A DNA stretch of 50,165 bases from an uncultured Alphaproteobacteria bacterium. GTDB lineage: Bacteria > Pseudomonadota > Alphaproteobacteria > HIMB59 > GCA-002718135. The stretch lies in contig CABYRE010000008.1 in the NCBI GenBank assembly GCA_902521325.1, positions 1 through 50,165 on the forward strand, written 5' to 3'. Shown here piece by piece: positions 19,198-27,941 of this stretch. Every line of letters starts with the position of its first letter. Within the stretch, counting starts at the first letter, position 1. The notes below the pieces were generated by a model that had not been told where the DNA came from, searched no databases, and saw only the letters and a list, made by a program, of their open reading frames with translations. The position numbers were made by a program, and so were the translations under genes.

Positions 19198-20920
19198 TTT
19201 TATAAAAGACCTTTCAGATTTTTTATTTGATTTTACAGATTTTTTAGAGAAAAATAAATTCATATCTCCAATCAATAAAAAACAAATTAGCATCGATTAT
19301 TCTTCAAATAATAAACAAGGCGATTTAGCGACGAACTTTTATTTAATAGTTAAAAGAAAAATAATTAATGAAGATTTTAATATTGAAAAAGAACTAAATG
19401 ATAGAATTAAATCAATCGTATTTATCGATCATTTTGTGGTTTCAAAAAATGGTTTTATAAATTTTTTTCTAAAAGATGAATTTGTATTGAGAAGTTTAAA
19501 AGAAATTTATAGTAAAAATTTTTTAAATTATATTAATTATGGTGCAGATAGAAAAATAAATGTTGAATTTGTTTCAGCTAATCCAACTGGACCATTGCAT
19601 ATAGCTCATATAAGAGGTGCTGTATTTGGAGATGTATTAAGCTCTCTTTATACTAAAACAGGTTTTGATGTTACTAGAGAGTATTACGTTAATGATGCAG
19701 GTTCTCAAATTGATAAATTATCAAACTCTCTTTTGAAACGATATTTACAATTATTTGATAAAAAAATTGAGTTAAAAGAAGACGAGTATCCTGGTGAATA
19801 CTTAATAGATATTGCCAAAAAAATTAAAAATGAAGATGGTGATAAGTGGTTAAACTTTCATCATAAAGAAACTATTCAATATTTTAAAAATTTTGCATTA
19901 AAAAATATACTTTTAAACATAAAATCAGATTTAGAATTAATAAATATAAGATTTGATAAATTTACTCACGAAACTGAAATAGAAAAAAGTAAAATTATTG
20001 ATGAACTTTTTTCAATCTTAGATGAAAAAAAGTTACTATATGAAGGTATTTTAGAAAAGCCAAAAGGTGATGATTCTGATTGGGAGCCAAGAGAGCAACT
20101 ATTATTTAGATCCTCTAAATTATTAGACAATGAAGATCGAGCATTAAAAAAATCAAATGGTGAATGGACATATTTTGCTAATGATGCAGCATATCATTTA
20201 GATAAATGTAAAAGAAATTTTTATAGATTAGTAAATATTTGGGGGTCAGATCATATTGGTTATATTCCAAGAATGAATTCGTTAATTAAAGCTATTAAAG
20301 ATGATGAAACTTATTTAAACATTTTAACTTGTCAGATTGTAAGTTTAATTCAAAATAAACAAAAAATTAAAATGTCAAAAAGATCTGGAAATTTTGTGAC
20401 ATTAGCTAATGTTCATTCTAAGGTTGGAAAAGATCCTATAAGGTACTACATGATTTCTACTAAAAATGAGACAGCAATTGACTTTGATTTAGATGCTGTT
20501 GTTGAAAAAAATAAAGATAATAAAGTTTTTTATTGTCAATACGCACACGCTAGAGCTTCATCAGTAATTAATAAAGCAAACAAATTAGGTATAAAAATTA
20601 AAAATGATTATAATTTTTCTACAATACAAAATCTATCTGATGAGGAGGTAAAATTAATCAAAAAGTTAATTTGTTATCCTTATTTGTTGTATCAATCATC
20701 ATATTATAATGAACCACATAGACTAATTAATTTCCTAGAAGAAATATCCTCTGATTTCCATTCAATTTGGAATAAAGGTAAAGATAATGAATCACTTCGT
20801 TTTATAGATGAAAAAAATGCAGAAAAGACAATTTCAAAAATATTTTGGTTGGAGACATTTAGAGTTGTTTTAAAAGATATATTTTCAATTATTGATATAA
20901 GCGCACCTGAAACAATGTAA
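19190..20920 (+). CDS. argS: Arginyl-tRNA synthetase
   Basis: A 576-residue class I synthetase. The HIGH-like motif is in ANPTGPLHIAHIRGAVFGD, and KMSKRSGNFVTL provides the KMSK loop. The N-terminal Add1 domain and C-terminal DALR anticodon domain with YCQYAHARASSV are present. The start is GTG at 19190 with AGGAG at 19181-19185, eight bases inside dgt, so translation is coupled. Its stop shares one base with the next start (TAATG). Confidence 0.95.
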   Translation: MNNFIKDLSDFLFDFTDFLEKNKFISPINKKQISIDYSSNNKQGDLATNFYLIVKRKIINEDFNIEKELNDRIKSIVFIDHFVVSKNGFINFFLKDEFVLRSLKEIYSKNFLNYINYGADRKINVEFVSANPTGPLHIAHIRGAVFGDVLSSLYTKTGFDVTREYYVNDAGSQIDKLSNSLLKRYLQLFDKKIELKEDEYPGEYLIDIAKKIKNEDGDKWLNFHHKETIQYFKNFALKNILLNIKSDLELINIRFDKFTHETEIEKSKIIDELFSILDEKKLLYEGILEKPKGDDSDWEPREQLLFRSSKLLDNEDRALKKSNGEWTYFANDAAYHLDKCKRNFYRLVNIWGSDHIGYIPRMNSLIKAIKDDETYLNILTCQIVSLIQNKQKIKMSKRSGNFVTLANVHSKVGKDPIRYYMISTKNETAIDFDLDAVVEKNKDNKVFYCQYAHARASSVINKANKLGIKIKNDYNFSTIQNLSDEEVKLIKKLICYPYLLYQSSYYNEPHRLINFLEEISSDFHSIWNKGKDNESLRFIDEKNAEKTISKIFWLETFRVVLKDIFSIIDISAPETM

Positions 20921-21432
20921 TGATTAAAAGAATTATTTTTAAAAGAAATAATAATTACATTTTAAAATATTCTTTATTATTATTGCTATTAATTATTATT
21001 CTTTATCTTATCTCATTTTATTATTTTAGTAACAGGGAGTATTTTGTCATTCCTAAATTTACTGATAAATATTTTGTTATTCCTACTAATAAAGAAGGTG
21101 AGGTTGTTGATTATTTAGACAAGAAAAGTTTAAATAACATAGATAATGAAATTCAAGATTTTGATTTTAAAAATATATACGAACTTGATTTTACAATTCA
21201 ATTATATAGCAATGATAATTTTGAAAATATTAATAAATACTTGAGCAATTTATTAGAAAATAAAAAAGAAATTATAGATCATGAAGATATTTTTGTTTTT
21301 TATAAAAAAACTGAAATAGGTACTCAATATTTCATTACCTATAAAAATTACATCTCTAAGAACAATGCTTCTGAAGCTTGTGATTTATTAACTATTGTTA
21401 AGAGTTGCTTAATACTTAATTTACAAAATTAA
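20920..21432 (+). CDS. SPOR-like membrane-anchored protein
   Basis: A 170-residue protein with a short basic N-terminus, one membrane span (about residues 14-34) and a periplasmic part. The last 75 residues alternate strands and helices in a SPOR-like pattern (LDFTIQLYSNDNFENINKYL, QYFITYKNYI, then a helix and LILNL). SPOR domains bind denuded peptidoglycan at the septum. Position supports the call, as a SPOR gene lies between argS and nagZ/scpA in many Alphaproteobacteria. The usual nagZ is absent here. Sequence evidence alone is modest. Confidence 0.6.
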   Translation: MIKRIIFKRNNNYILKYSLLLLLLIIILYLISFYYFSNREYFVIPKFTDKYFVIPTNKEGEVVDYLDKKSLNNIDNEIQDFDFKNIYELDFTIQLYSNDNFENINKYLSNLLENKKEIIDHEDIFVFYKKTEIGTQYFITYKNYISKNNASEACDLLTIVKSCLILNLQN

Positions 21433-21435
21433 TAA

Positions 21436-21459
21436 TATTGAGAGAATCTCAATAATTTT
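21436..21459 (+). terminator. Weak hairpin terminator between the SPOR-like gene and scpA
   Basis: A perfect 8-base inverted repeat, TATTGAGA (21436-21443) and TCTCAATA (21447-21454), has a 3-base loop. A short T tract follows, 3 bases after the upstream stop. The stem is AT-rich, so it may only attenuate transcription into scpA. Confidence 0.5.
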
Positions 21460-21471
21460 ATATAAAAAGTT

Positions 21472-22239
21472 GTGTTAAATGTTCCAGATACAGAAATTAA
21501 AGAAGGTCAATTTAATCTATTATTAGACAATTTTGAGGGTCCTATAGACCTTTTGCTGGTTTTGGCTAGATCACAGAAGGTTGATTTATCTGATATATCT
21601 ATATCAGAGTTAGCTGATCAATATATTAATTTTATTAATCAATATAGAAATATTCATATTGAAATAGCTGCTGATTATTTAGTGATGGCAGCATGGCTAA
21701 CGTATTTGAAATCAAGATTACTGTTACCAAAAGAAGACAAAACAGATGATTATACTGCCGATGAGTTAGAAGAGGCTCTAAAATATCAATTACAGAGGCT
21801 AGAGGCTTTTCAAAATATTTCTAAAATCATATATTCAAGACCTCTTGTGAATAGAGATGTATTTTATGGGGGTTCATCTGAAGGCCTCAAGGTTAAATAT
21901 AATATAAATTATACTTCTAATTTATATGACTTGCTAAAATCATACAGTCAAATACTTAAATCGAATGAACAGGTAAAGCAATTAACCATTGAATATTCAG
22001 AACTTTATTCAGTTGATCAAGCAGTTAAAAGATTAAAAGGTATCTTTGGAAATATTACTGAATGGACTAATTTTTTAAACATAATTCCAAATTTAATTAA
22101 AGCTAATAAAACAATTAATAAGTCAATTATCTCTTCAAATTTTGTTGCTTCTTTAGAATTGTCAAAAAATGGCTTTATTGATTTAAAACAAGATGAAAGT
22201 TTCGGAAACATTTATATAAAATTTAATCAAAATGGATAA
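21472..22239 (+). CDS. scpA: Segregation and condensation protein A
   Basis: A 255-residue kleisin subunit of the SMC-ScpAB condensin. The hallmark N-terminus is NLLLDNFEGPIDLLLVLARS, then KVDLSDISISELADQYI and the AADYLVMAAWLTYLKSRLLLP helix (residues 65-85). The winged-helix C-terminus ends with LELSKNGFIDLKQDESFG. The start codon is GTG at 21472 with no strong ribosome site. The end overlaps scpB by 8 bases, which fits equimolar production of the two subunits. Confidence 0.92.
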   Translation: MLNVPDTEIKEGQFNLLLDNFEGPIDLLLVLARSQKVDLSDISISELADQYINFINQYRNIHIEIAADYLVMAAWLTYLKSRLLLPKEDKTDDYTADELEEALKYQLQRLEAFQNISKIIYSRPLVNRDVFYGGSSEGLKVKYNINYTSNLYDLLKSYSQILKSNEQVKQLTIEYSELYSVDQAVKRLKGIFGNITEWTNFLNIIPNLIKANKTINKSIISSNFVASLELSKNGFIDLKQDESFGNIYIKFNQNG

Positions 22240-22867
22240 TAAAGATAGTAAAATTTTAGAAGCTATATTATTTGCATCAGGAGAGTCACTTGATGAAAAT
22301 GATTTAAAAGAAAAAATTAAAGACAAAAAAAATATAAGTAAACTATTACAAGAAATTAAAGATTTCTATAAAAATAGAGGTATAAACTTAATTAAAACTG
22401 GCAACAAATGGTCTTTTAGAACTGCAGAAAATCTAAGTGATGAATTAACTATTTTTAAAACACAGAGAAGAAAATTATCAAGAGCAGCACTTGAAACATT
22501 ATCAATAATTGCCTATCAACAACCAATAACAAGATCAGAAATTGAAAATATTCGAGGTGTTCAAATGGGTAGAGGTTCTCTAGATCATTTGATGGAAATA
22601 GGATGGATACGTCCTTCAGGTAGGAAAAGTATACCTGGTAAACCTACTTTATGGTCTACCACAGATTTGTTTGTTGAACATTTTGGATTGAATAGTTTAT
22701 CTGATTTACCTAATAAAGAGGAGCTAAAGGCAAGTGGTTTTCTAGATAAACGTGCTGCGATTGCAACTATAAGTGATCTTGCTAAAAATGATGAAAATTT
22801 ACAAAGCAATGATAATTTAGAACAGGATGATGAAAATAATATTGATGATTTTATTTCAAATAATTAA
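22232..22867 (+). CDS. scpB: Segregation and condensation protein B
   Basis: A 211-residue dimeric winged-helix protein of the SMC-ScpAB complex. It begins with KILEAILFASGESLDENDL and carries the family core SRAALETLSIIAYQQPITRS, EIENIRGV, then GRKSIPGKPTLWSTTDLFVEHFGL. The acidic tail (EQDDENNIDDF) is usual. The ATG lies within scpA. In many Alphaproteobacteria tatA follows scpB directly; here a minus-strand cassette of 4.3 kb separates them. Confidence 0.92.
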   Translation: MDNKDSKILEAILFASGESLDENDLKEKIKDKKNISKLLQEIKDFYKNRGINLIKTGNKWSFRTAENLSDELTIFKTQRRKLSRAALETLSIIAYQQPITRSEIENIRGVQMGRGSLDHLMEIGWIRPSGRKSIPGKPTLWSTTDLFVEHFGLNSLSDLPNKEELKASGFLDKRAAIATISDLAKNDENLQSNDNLEQDDENNIDDFISNN

Positions 22868-22879
22868 TTAATTTTATTA

Positions 22880-24205
22880 TTAACAATCTAGAGTGTTATC
22901 TTTTTCCCATTTAGTCACTGATCTTTTCTTATCAAATCGCCCATGTTTTTTGAAAGTGTTTAATTCGTTTCTTTTTAATTTTAAATAACTATCAATATTT
23001 TTTTTTCCAAACGCTTTATTTATAACTTTACTATTACCTAACATATTTAATGCTTCAGAAACATTATTTGGTAGCTTAGGTAGATTAGGATATTTTTTAT
23101 AATCTGTATACATATTACAGAATAAAGGTTCCCCTGGATTTATTTTTTTATCCATGCCCTCTAAACCAGCAGCAAGCACGCCAGCTTGTAATAAATATGG
23201 ATTAGCCGAACCATCCATTAACCTAAGTTCAAATCTTCCTTGTTCAGGAATTCTAATCATATGTGTTCTATTATTTCCTGTATAAGATATGCTACTAGGA
23301 GACCAAGTTGCCCCTGATTTAGTTGGTGGAGCATTTATTCTTCTGTAACTGTTTATTGTTGGATTAAAAAAAGCTGATAAAGGTTGAGCATTCTTTATCA
23401 CTCCACCTAAAAAGGTGTAGCCCAATTTGCTAAGACCTAATTTATCTTTTTTATCCAGAAATTGATTTTTACCTTTTCTCCAAACAGAAATATGTGCATG
23501 GCAACCATTACCTGTTAAATTATTAAATGGTTTTGGCATAAATGTTGCTCTCAGACCATGTTTTTCAGCCAAATTTTTAACCATAAATTTAAAAAATACG
23601 TGTCTATCTGCAGTTACTAAACAATCTGAGTAATCCCAATTCATTTCAAATTGACCATTCGCATCTTCATGGTCATTTTGATAAGGTTTCCATCCCAACT
23701 CAATCATACTGTCACATATCTCTTTAATTAAATCATATCTTCTCATTAATGCCGATTGATCATAACAAGGTTTTGACTGTATATCTTTTTGGTCCGCAAT
23801 AGATGATCCATCTTCAGAGATTAAAAAAAATTCACACTCAACACCTGACTTCATTTGAAGTTTTTTTTCGCTTAATTTTTTTATTTGATTTTTCAACATT
23901 ACTCTAGGTGATGCATCTACAGCTACACCATCCATATATAAATCTGAAGCTAACCATCCTATTTCTTTATTCCATGGTAATTGAATTAAACTATTTGGAT
24001 CAGGTATTGCAAACATATCACTGTCTGCTGGCGACATATCTAACCAAGTAGCAAAACCTGCAAAACCAGCTCCATTCTTTTGCATGTCATTAATTGCTTG
24101 TGCTGGTACTAACTTTGATCTTAATACTCCAAATAAATCTACAAAACTTATTAGAAAATATTTAATTTTTTTGGATTTGGCTATTTGAGATAAATTTTTA
24201 GGCAT
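22880..24205 (-). CDS. gmaS: Glutamine synthetase type III-like, probable gamma-glutamylmethylamide synthetase
   Basis: A 441-residue glutamine synthetase fold protein of the GlnT/GmaS group. It starts with FVDLFGVLRSKLVPAQAIND and GAGFAGFATWLDMSPADSDM. The metal-binding glutamate segment is GVECEFFL, and later blocks are NGCHAHISVW, RRINAPPTKSGATWSP and RFELRLMDGSANPYL. GmaS joins methylamine to glutamate with ATP. The call rests on the GlnT-like sequence and on the three N-methylglutamate synthase-like genes directly upstream. A true GlnT making glutamine is the alternative. It is the last gene of the cassette and converges on scpB. Confidence 0.75.
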   Translation of the reverse strand: MPKNLSQIAKSKKIKYFLISFVDLFGVLRSKLVPAQAINDMQKNGAGFAGFATWLDMSPADSDMFAIPDPNSLIQLPWNKEIGWLASDLYMDGVAVDASPRVMLKNQIKKLSEKKLQMKSGVECEFFLISEDGSSIADQKDIQSKPCYDQSALMRRYDLIKEICDSMIELGWKPYQNDHEDANGQFEMNWDYSDCLVTADRHVFFKFMVKNLAEKHGLRATFMPKPFNNLTGNGCHAHISVWRKGKNQFLDKKDKLGLSKLGYTFLGGVIKNAQPLSAFFNPTINSYRRINAPPTKSGATWSPSSISYTGNNRTHMIRIPEQGRFELRLMDGSANPYLLQAGVLAAGLEGMDKKINPGEPLFCNMYTDYKKYPNLPKLPNNVSEALNMLGNSKVINKAFGKKNIDSYLKLKRNELNTFKKHGRFDKKRSVTKWEKDNTLDC

Positions 24206-24242
24206 TTAACATAATATGAATTAAATTAATAAGTAGCAATAT

Positions 24243-25568
24243 TTATTTATTATTTATACCAGGTATCCATGAAGTCCCAGCCAAGGGTACTCTTGCCATT
24301 GCTGCAGCTTCAACTGTTAATGCGCATAAATCTTCAGGCTCTAAATTGTGTAAGTTATTTTTTCCACAAGCTCTAGCTAGAGTTTGAGCTTCTAAAGTCA
24401 TTACTTTTAAATAGTTTGAGAGTTTTTTTCCAGCTTTTATTGGATCTAACCTTTTCATTAATTTTGGATCTTGAGTCGAAATACCTGCAGGATCACTTCC
24501 TTCATGCCAATCATCATATGCACCAGCAGTAGTTCCAAGTTTATTATAATCTTTTTCCCATTTAGGATCATTATCTCCAATAGCAATCATTGCTGCACTA
24601 CCAATTGATACTGCGTCTGCTCCCAGAGCAAGTGCTTTAGCTACATCTGCTCCATTTCTTATACCCCCAGATATAATTAATTGAACTTTTCTATGCATAT
24701 CTAAATCTTGAAGAGCATCAACAGCTGGTCTTATGCATCCCAAAGTTGGTTGACCAACATTTTCTATAAATACTTCTTGAGTTGCAGCAGTTCCACCTTG
24801 CATGCCATCTAAAACAACAACATCTGCACCGGCTTTAATAGCTAACGCTGTATCATAATAAGGCCTTGATCCTGCAATTTTTACGAATATTGGCACTTTC
24901 CACTTAGTAATTTCTCTTAATTCTAAAATTTTGATTTTTAGATCATCTGGTCCAGTCCAATCTGGATGTCTGCATGCTGAACGTTGATCAACTCCTTTAG
25001 GTAATGTTCTCATTTCGGCTACTCGATCACTAATTTTTTGACCCAAAAGCATTCCGCCTCCACCTGGTTTTGCACCTTGTCCTATTACTACTTCTATTGC
25101 GTCTGCTTTTCTTAAATCATTAGGATTCATTCCATATCTGGATGGTAAAAGTTGATAAACTAGATGTTTTGACTGTCCTCTTTCTTCTGGTGTCATACCT
25201 CCATCACCAGTTGTTGTAGATGTACCTGCAATACTAGCACCACGTCCTAAAGCCTCTTTAGCTGATCCTGATAATGCACCAAAACTCATTCCTGCGACTG
25301 TTATTGGTATTTCAAGCTCTAAAGGTTTTTTTGCATACCTTGTACCTAATGTAACATTAGTTAAACATTTCTCTCTGTATCCTTCCAAGGGATATCTGGA
25401 TATAGATGCTCCTAAAAATAAAAGATCATCAAAATGAGGAAGTCTTCTTTTAGATCCTCCTCCTCTTATATCATAAATTCCTGTTGCAGCCGCTCTTCTA
25501 ATTTCAGAATTTGTGTATTTATCAAAAGTCCAAGACTGTCTTGGAAATGTTTTTTTATTCTTTTTCAT
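24243..25568 (-). CDS. mgsC: FMN-binding glutamate synthase-like subunit, probable N-methylglutamate synthase subunit C
   Basis: A protein of about 441 residues matching the central and FMN domains of glutamate synthase. It has FGALSGSAKEALGRGASIAG, STTTGDGGMTPEE, IGQGAKPGGGGML, the FMN-barrel motifs VVVLDGMQGGTAATQE and IISGGIRNGADVAKALALGA, and a C-terminal cysteine region. In methylotrophs it is the subunit that forms N-methylglutamate with the MgsA and MgsB homologues. A TTG at 25574 could start it, but the ATG at 25568, two bases after the mgsB stop, is more likely. Rhizobial naming is glxD. Confidence 0.8.
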   Translation of the reverse strand: MKKNKKTFPRQSWTFDKYTNSEIRRAAATGIYDIRGGGSKRRLPHFDDLLFLGASISRYPLEGYREKCLTNVTLGTRYAKKPLELEIPITVAGMSFGALSGSAKEALGRGASIAGTSTTTGDGGMTPEERGQSKHLVYQLLPSRYGMNPNDLRKADAIEVVIGQGAKPGGGGMLLGQKISDRVAEMRTLPKGVDQRSACRHPDWTGPDDLKIKILELREITKWKVPIFVKIAGSRPYYDTALAIKAGADVVVLDGMQGGTAATQEVFIENVGQPTLGCIRPAVDALQDLDMHRKVQLIISGGIRNGADVAKALALGADAVSIGSAAMIAIGDNDPKWEKDYNKLGTTAGAYDDWHEGSDPAGISTQDPKLMKRLDPIKAGKKLSNYLKVMTLEAQTLARACGKNNLHNLEPEDLCALTVEAAAMARVPLAGTSWIPGINNK

Positions 25569-25570
25569 AT

Positions 25571-26254
25571 TCAATAGCTTGATACATTATCTATTTTAAA
25601 ATTATAAAGTTTTCTGGCTGAACCATATCTTTTAAAATCTTTAGGTTTTATTTTTTCTAACTTAGCTTTTTTTAAAAGTTTTTCTAATTTTTTTAAATGT
25701 TTATTATCCATTTTTTTTTCCACACAATCAGATCCTAAAGATTTAACTTTTCCTTTAATATAAATATCTGTTTCATATAAACTATCACCTAATGCCTCAC
25801 CTGCATTACCACAAACAATTAAATTACCTGACTGGGCCATAAAAGCAGACATATGTCCAACGGAACCTTTTACAACGATATCAATTCCTTTCATTGAAAT
25901 TCCACATCTAGAACTTGCATCTCCATCAATGATTAAAAATCCTCCGTGTGCTGTAGCACCTGCAGATTGAGAAGCATTTCCCTTTACGTGAATTTTTCCA
26001 GACATCATATTTTCAGCAACACCCGTTCCTACATTTCCCTCTACAGTTATATTTGCATTTTGATTCATTCCACCACAATAATATCCAACGTGACCTTTTA
26101 CAGTTATGTCAATGTCATCAGTTAAACCCACACAAATTGCATGATTTCCCTCTGGATTTAAAATTGTATAATTTTTATTATTTCTTTTGGAATCGATAGA
26201 TTGCAAGGTTTCATTTACTTTTCTAAGTTTCAATTTTTTTAAATCTAATTTCAT
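25571..26254 (-). CDS. mgsB: GXGXG-domain glutamate synthase-like subunit, probable N-methylglutamate synthase subunit B
   Basis: A 227-residue right-handed beta-helix protein matching the C-terminal GXGXG domain of glutamate synthase. Its repeats are glycine-rich: VKGHVGYYCGGMNQNANI, VEGNVGTGVAENMMSG, KGNASQSAGATAHGG, VKGSVGHMSAFMAQSG, CGNAGEALGDSLYE. In the intact synthase this domain is structural. Its start shares one base with the mgsA stop, and mgsC begins two bases after its stop. Rhizobial naming is glxC. Confidence 0.8.
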   Translation of the reverse strand: MKLDLKKLKLRKVNETLQSIDSKRNNKNYTILNPEGNHAICVGLTDDIDITVKGHVGYYCGGMNQNANITVEGNVGTGVAENMMSGKIHVKGNASQSAGATAHGGFLIIDGDASSRCGISMKGIDIVVKGSVGHMSAFMAQSGNLIVCGNAGEALGDSLYETDIYIKGKVKSLGSDCVEKKMDNKHLKKLEKLLKKAKLEKIKPKDFKRYGSARKLYNFKIDNVSSY

Positions 26255-27135
26255 TAATTACCCCAAGTATATACAATCCCTGGTTCAGGCTCAAAAATAT
26301 TAGCTATATTAACACCAGGTAAATGTGCCATTGCTTGAAATTCTGATGCAATGGCAACATAGTCTTTTGTCTCAGAAATAACAGCAGGTTTGCAAGCAAT
26401 TTCATCTCTAACTATAGCAAATCCTTTTTTAGTTCCCGTTATAAAAGTGTAAAAACCATCTAAGTCACATAAACCGCTTTGGAGCGTTTCCTTTAAATTT
26501 TTTTTATTCGACAAATGGTTTGAAATATATCCTGCTGCAACCTCAGTATCATTTTCTGACTTAAAATTAATCCCTCTTTTAATTAAATCTCTACGTAAAT
26601 TATTGTGATTGGATAATGATCCATTATGAACTAAGCACTCATCAGACCCTGTCGAGTAGGGGTGAGATCCATCAGTTGTGATAGCGCTTTCTGTGGCCAT
26701 TCTTGTGTGACCTATAGCATGTGTGCCACTAAATTTTTCTAAATTGAATTTTTTTACTACATCTTTTGGATTTCCAATTTGTTTAAATATTTCAATAGAT
26801 CTACCATAACCAACTAAAGAAATTTCTTTAAGCTCATTTAAAATAGACAATACTTTTTCAGGTTTTTCTTTAGAGCTTAAAATTGCGTGATCTGAATTTT
26901 TAAAGATTGAATTATATTTAATTTTTTTTGAAATATCTTTTTTAAATTTTTCAAATACTAAATTATTAATACAAATTGAGTATTTAAATTCTTCTTTTTT
27001 TTCTTTTTTATAAATTGCAAAACCAGCACTATCAGGTCCTCTAGATTCCATATTTACTAACATTCCAGATAGCATTTTACCCAAATCTTTCTCAAACTTT
27101 TTTGATTTTAGATATATTCCAACTATTCCGCACAT
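26254..27135 (-). CDS. mgsA: Class II glutamine amidotransferase, probable N-methylglutamate synthase subunit A
   Basis: A 293-residue Ntn-type glutamine amidotransferase. Cys2 after the initiator Met (MCGIVGIYL) is the nucleophile. Other marks are MESRGPDSAGFAIY, THAIGHTRMATES, GSHPYSTGSDECLVHNGSLSNH and SENDTEVAAGYI. It would release ammonia or methylamine from glutamine or gamma-glutamylmethylamide for the FMN subunit. It is the first gene of the mgsABC-gmaS-like operon, behind a 285-base region with two inverted repeats. Rhizobial naming is glxB. Confidence 0.8.
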   Translation of the reverse strand: MCGIVGIYLKSKKFEKDLGKMLSGMLVNMESRGPDSAGFAIYKKEKKEEFKYSICINNLVFEKFKKDISKKIKYNSIFKNSDHAILSSKEKPEKVLSILNELKEISLVGYGRSIEIFKQIGNPKDVVKKFNLEKFSGTHAIGHTRMATESAITTDGSHPYSTGSDECLVHNGSLSNHNNLRRDLIKRGINFKSENDTEVAAGYISNHLSNKKNLKETLQSGLCDLDGFYTFITGTKKGFAIVRDEIACKPAVISETKDYVAIASEFQAMAHLPGVNIANIFEPEPGIVYTWGN

Positions 27136-27169
27136 AAAATTAATTAAATTTAAGATAATAAAATCTTTA

Positions 27170-27188
27170 TAGTAAATCTTGTTTACTA
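27170..27188. promoter_or_regulatory. Operator-like inverted repeat upstream of mgsA
   Basis: TAGTAAA and TTTACTA form a perfect 7-base inverted repeat with a 5-base spacer. It sits 34 bases upstream of the mgsA start in the divergent mgsA/tatA region. Its size and place suit a dimeric repressor or activator, but no regulator gene is visible nearby. AT-rich chance repeats are possible. Confidence 0.35.
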
Positions 27189-27314
27189 ATACAATAATGA
27201 TGATTGCCGCATAGAAACCATAACATGCTTTCTTTCATAAAATTCTTTCCTTTATACTAGGCGTTTCATTTTCACCTTTATTTAAATTTATAAATATAGC
27301 TAAAAGTTTCCCAA

Positions 27315-27339
27315 TAAGTGTATCAAATTTGCACACTTA
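27315..27339. promoter_or_regulatory. Second inverted repeat in the mgsA/tatA divergent region
   Basis: TAAGTGT (27315-27321) and ACACTTA (27333-27339) are perfect 7-base arms around an 11-base spacer, followed by a T-rich stretch. It could be an operator or a weak hairpin at the 5' side of the tatA transcript. Nothing else recognisable was found in the rest of this 285-base gap. Confidence 0.3.
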
Positions 27340-27420
27340 ATTTTTCTTATTTCTTGTAATTTAAACATTTTTATTCCCATTATTTCTTGTTTTTTCTCAT
27401 ACTTTCCTTATAAGCAAACA

Positions 27421-27606
27421 ATGACACCAAGCATTTGGCAATTATTAATTGTACTCGTTATAGTTCTACTTCTTTTCGGTAGAGGTAAGATACCTCAACT
27501 AATGGGTGATATGGCAAAAGGGATCAAATCATTTAAGAGGGGAATGTCTGACGAAGAAAAAAAAGAAGATAAAAATTTAGAGAATAAAAACGACGAAGAA
27601 AAGTAA
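27421..27606 (+). CDS. tatA: Sec-independent protein translocase subunit TatA
   Basis: A 61-residue TatA. It has one N-terminal membrane helix ([19 protein letters not shown]), the FGRGK hinge, an amphipathic helix ([19 protein letters not shown]) and an acidic/basic tail. It forms the pore-like assembly that moves folded proteins across the inner membrane. It heads the tatABC operon, five bases before tatB. Confidence 0.93.
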   Translation: MTPSIWQLLIVLVIVLLLFGRGKIPQLMGDMAKGIKSFKRGMSDEEKKEDKNLENKNDEEK

Positions 27607-27611
27607 ATATA

Positions 27612-27926
27612 ATGTTTACTTTTGGTTGGAGTGAAATTTTCTTAATTGGGATAATTGTTGTAGTAGTAATTGGCCCAAAAGATCTACCAAAATTCATTAA
27701 ACAGGTTGGATCCCTTTCTAAATATATCAAAAAAATTTCAACAGAATTTAAATCTTCTTTAAATGAAATAGCAGACGAAGAAGATATTAAAGAATTAGCA
27801 AAATCTGTTAAAGAAGTTAAAAAAATAAAAGACGGCATTAATATCAAAAAAAATTTTGAAAATGAAATTAAAGAAGTTCAAGAAACAGTAAAATTGACTG
27901 AGGATGAATTTTCAAATAAAAAATAA
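27612..27926 (+). CDS. tatB: Sec-independent protein translocase subunit TatB
   Basis: A 104-residue TatB with the typical start MFTFGWSEIFLIGIIVVVVI, the GPKDLPKF hinge and a long charged amphipathic region. Together with TatC it forms the receptor for twin-arginine signal peptides. It lies between tatA and tatC in the usual order. Confidence 0.92.
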   Translation: MFTFGWSEIFLIGIIVVVVIGPKDLPKFIKQVGSLSKYIKKISTEFKSSLNEIADEEDIKELAKSVKEVKKIKDGINIKKNFENEIKEVQETVKLTEDEFSNKK

Positions 27927-27941
27927 TTTATAGATTTTATA

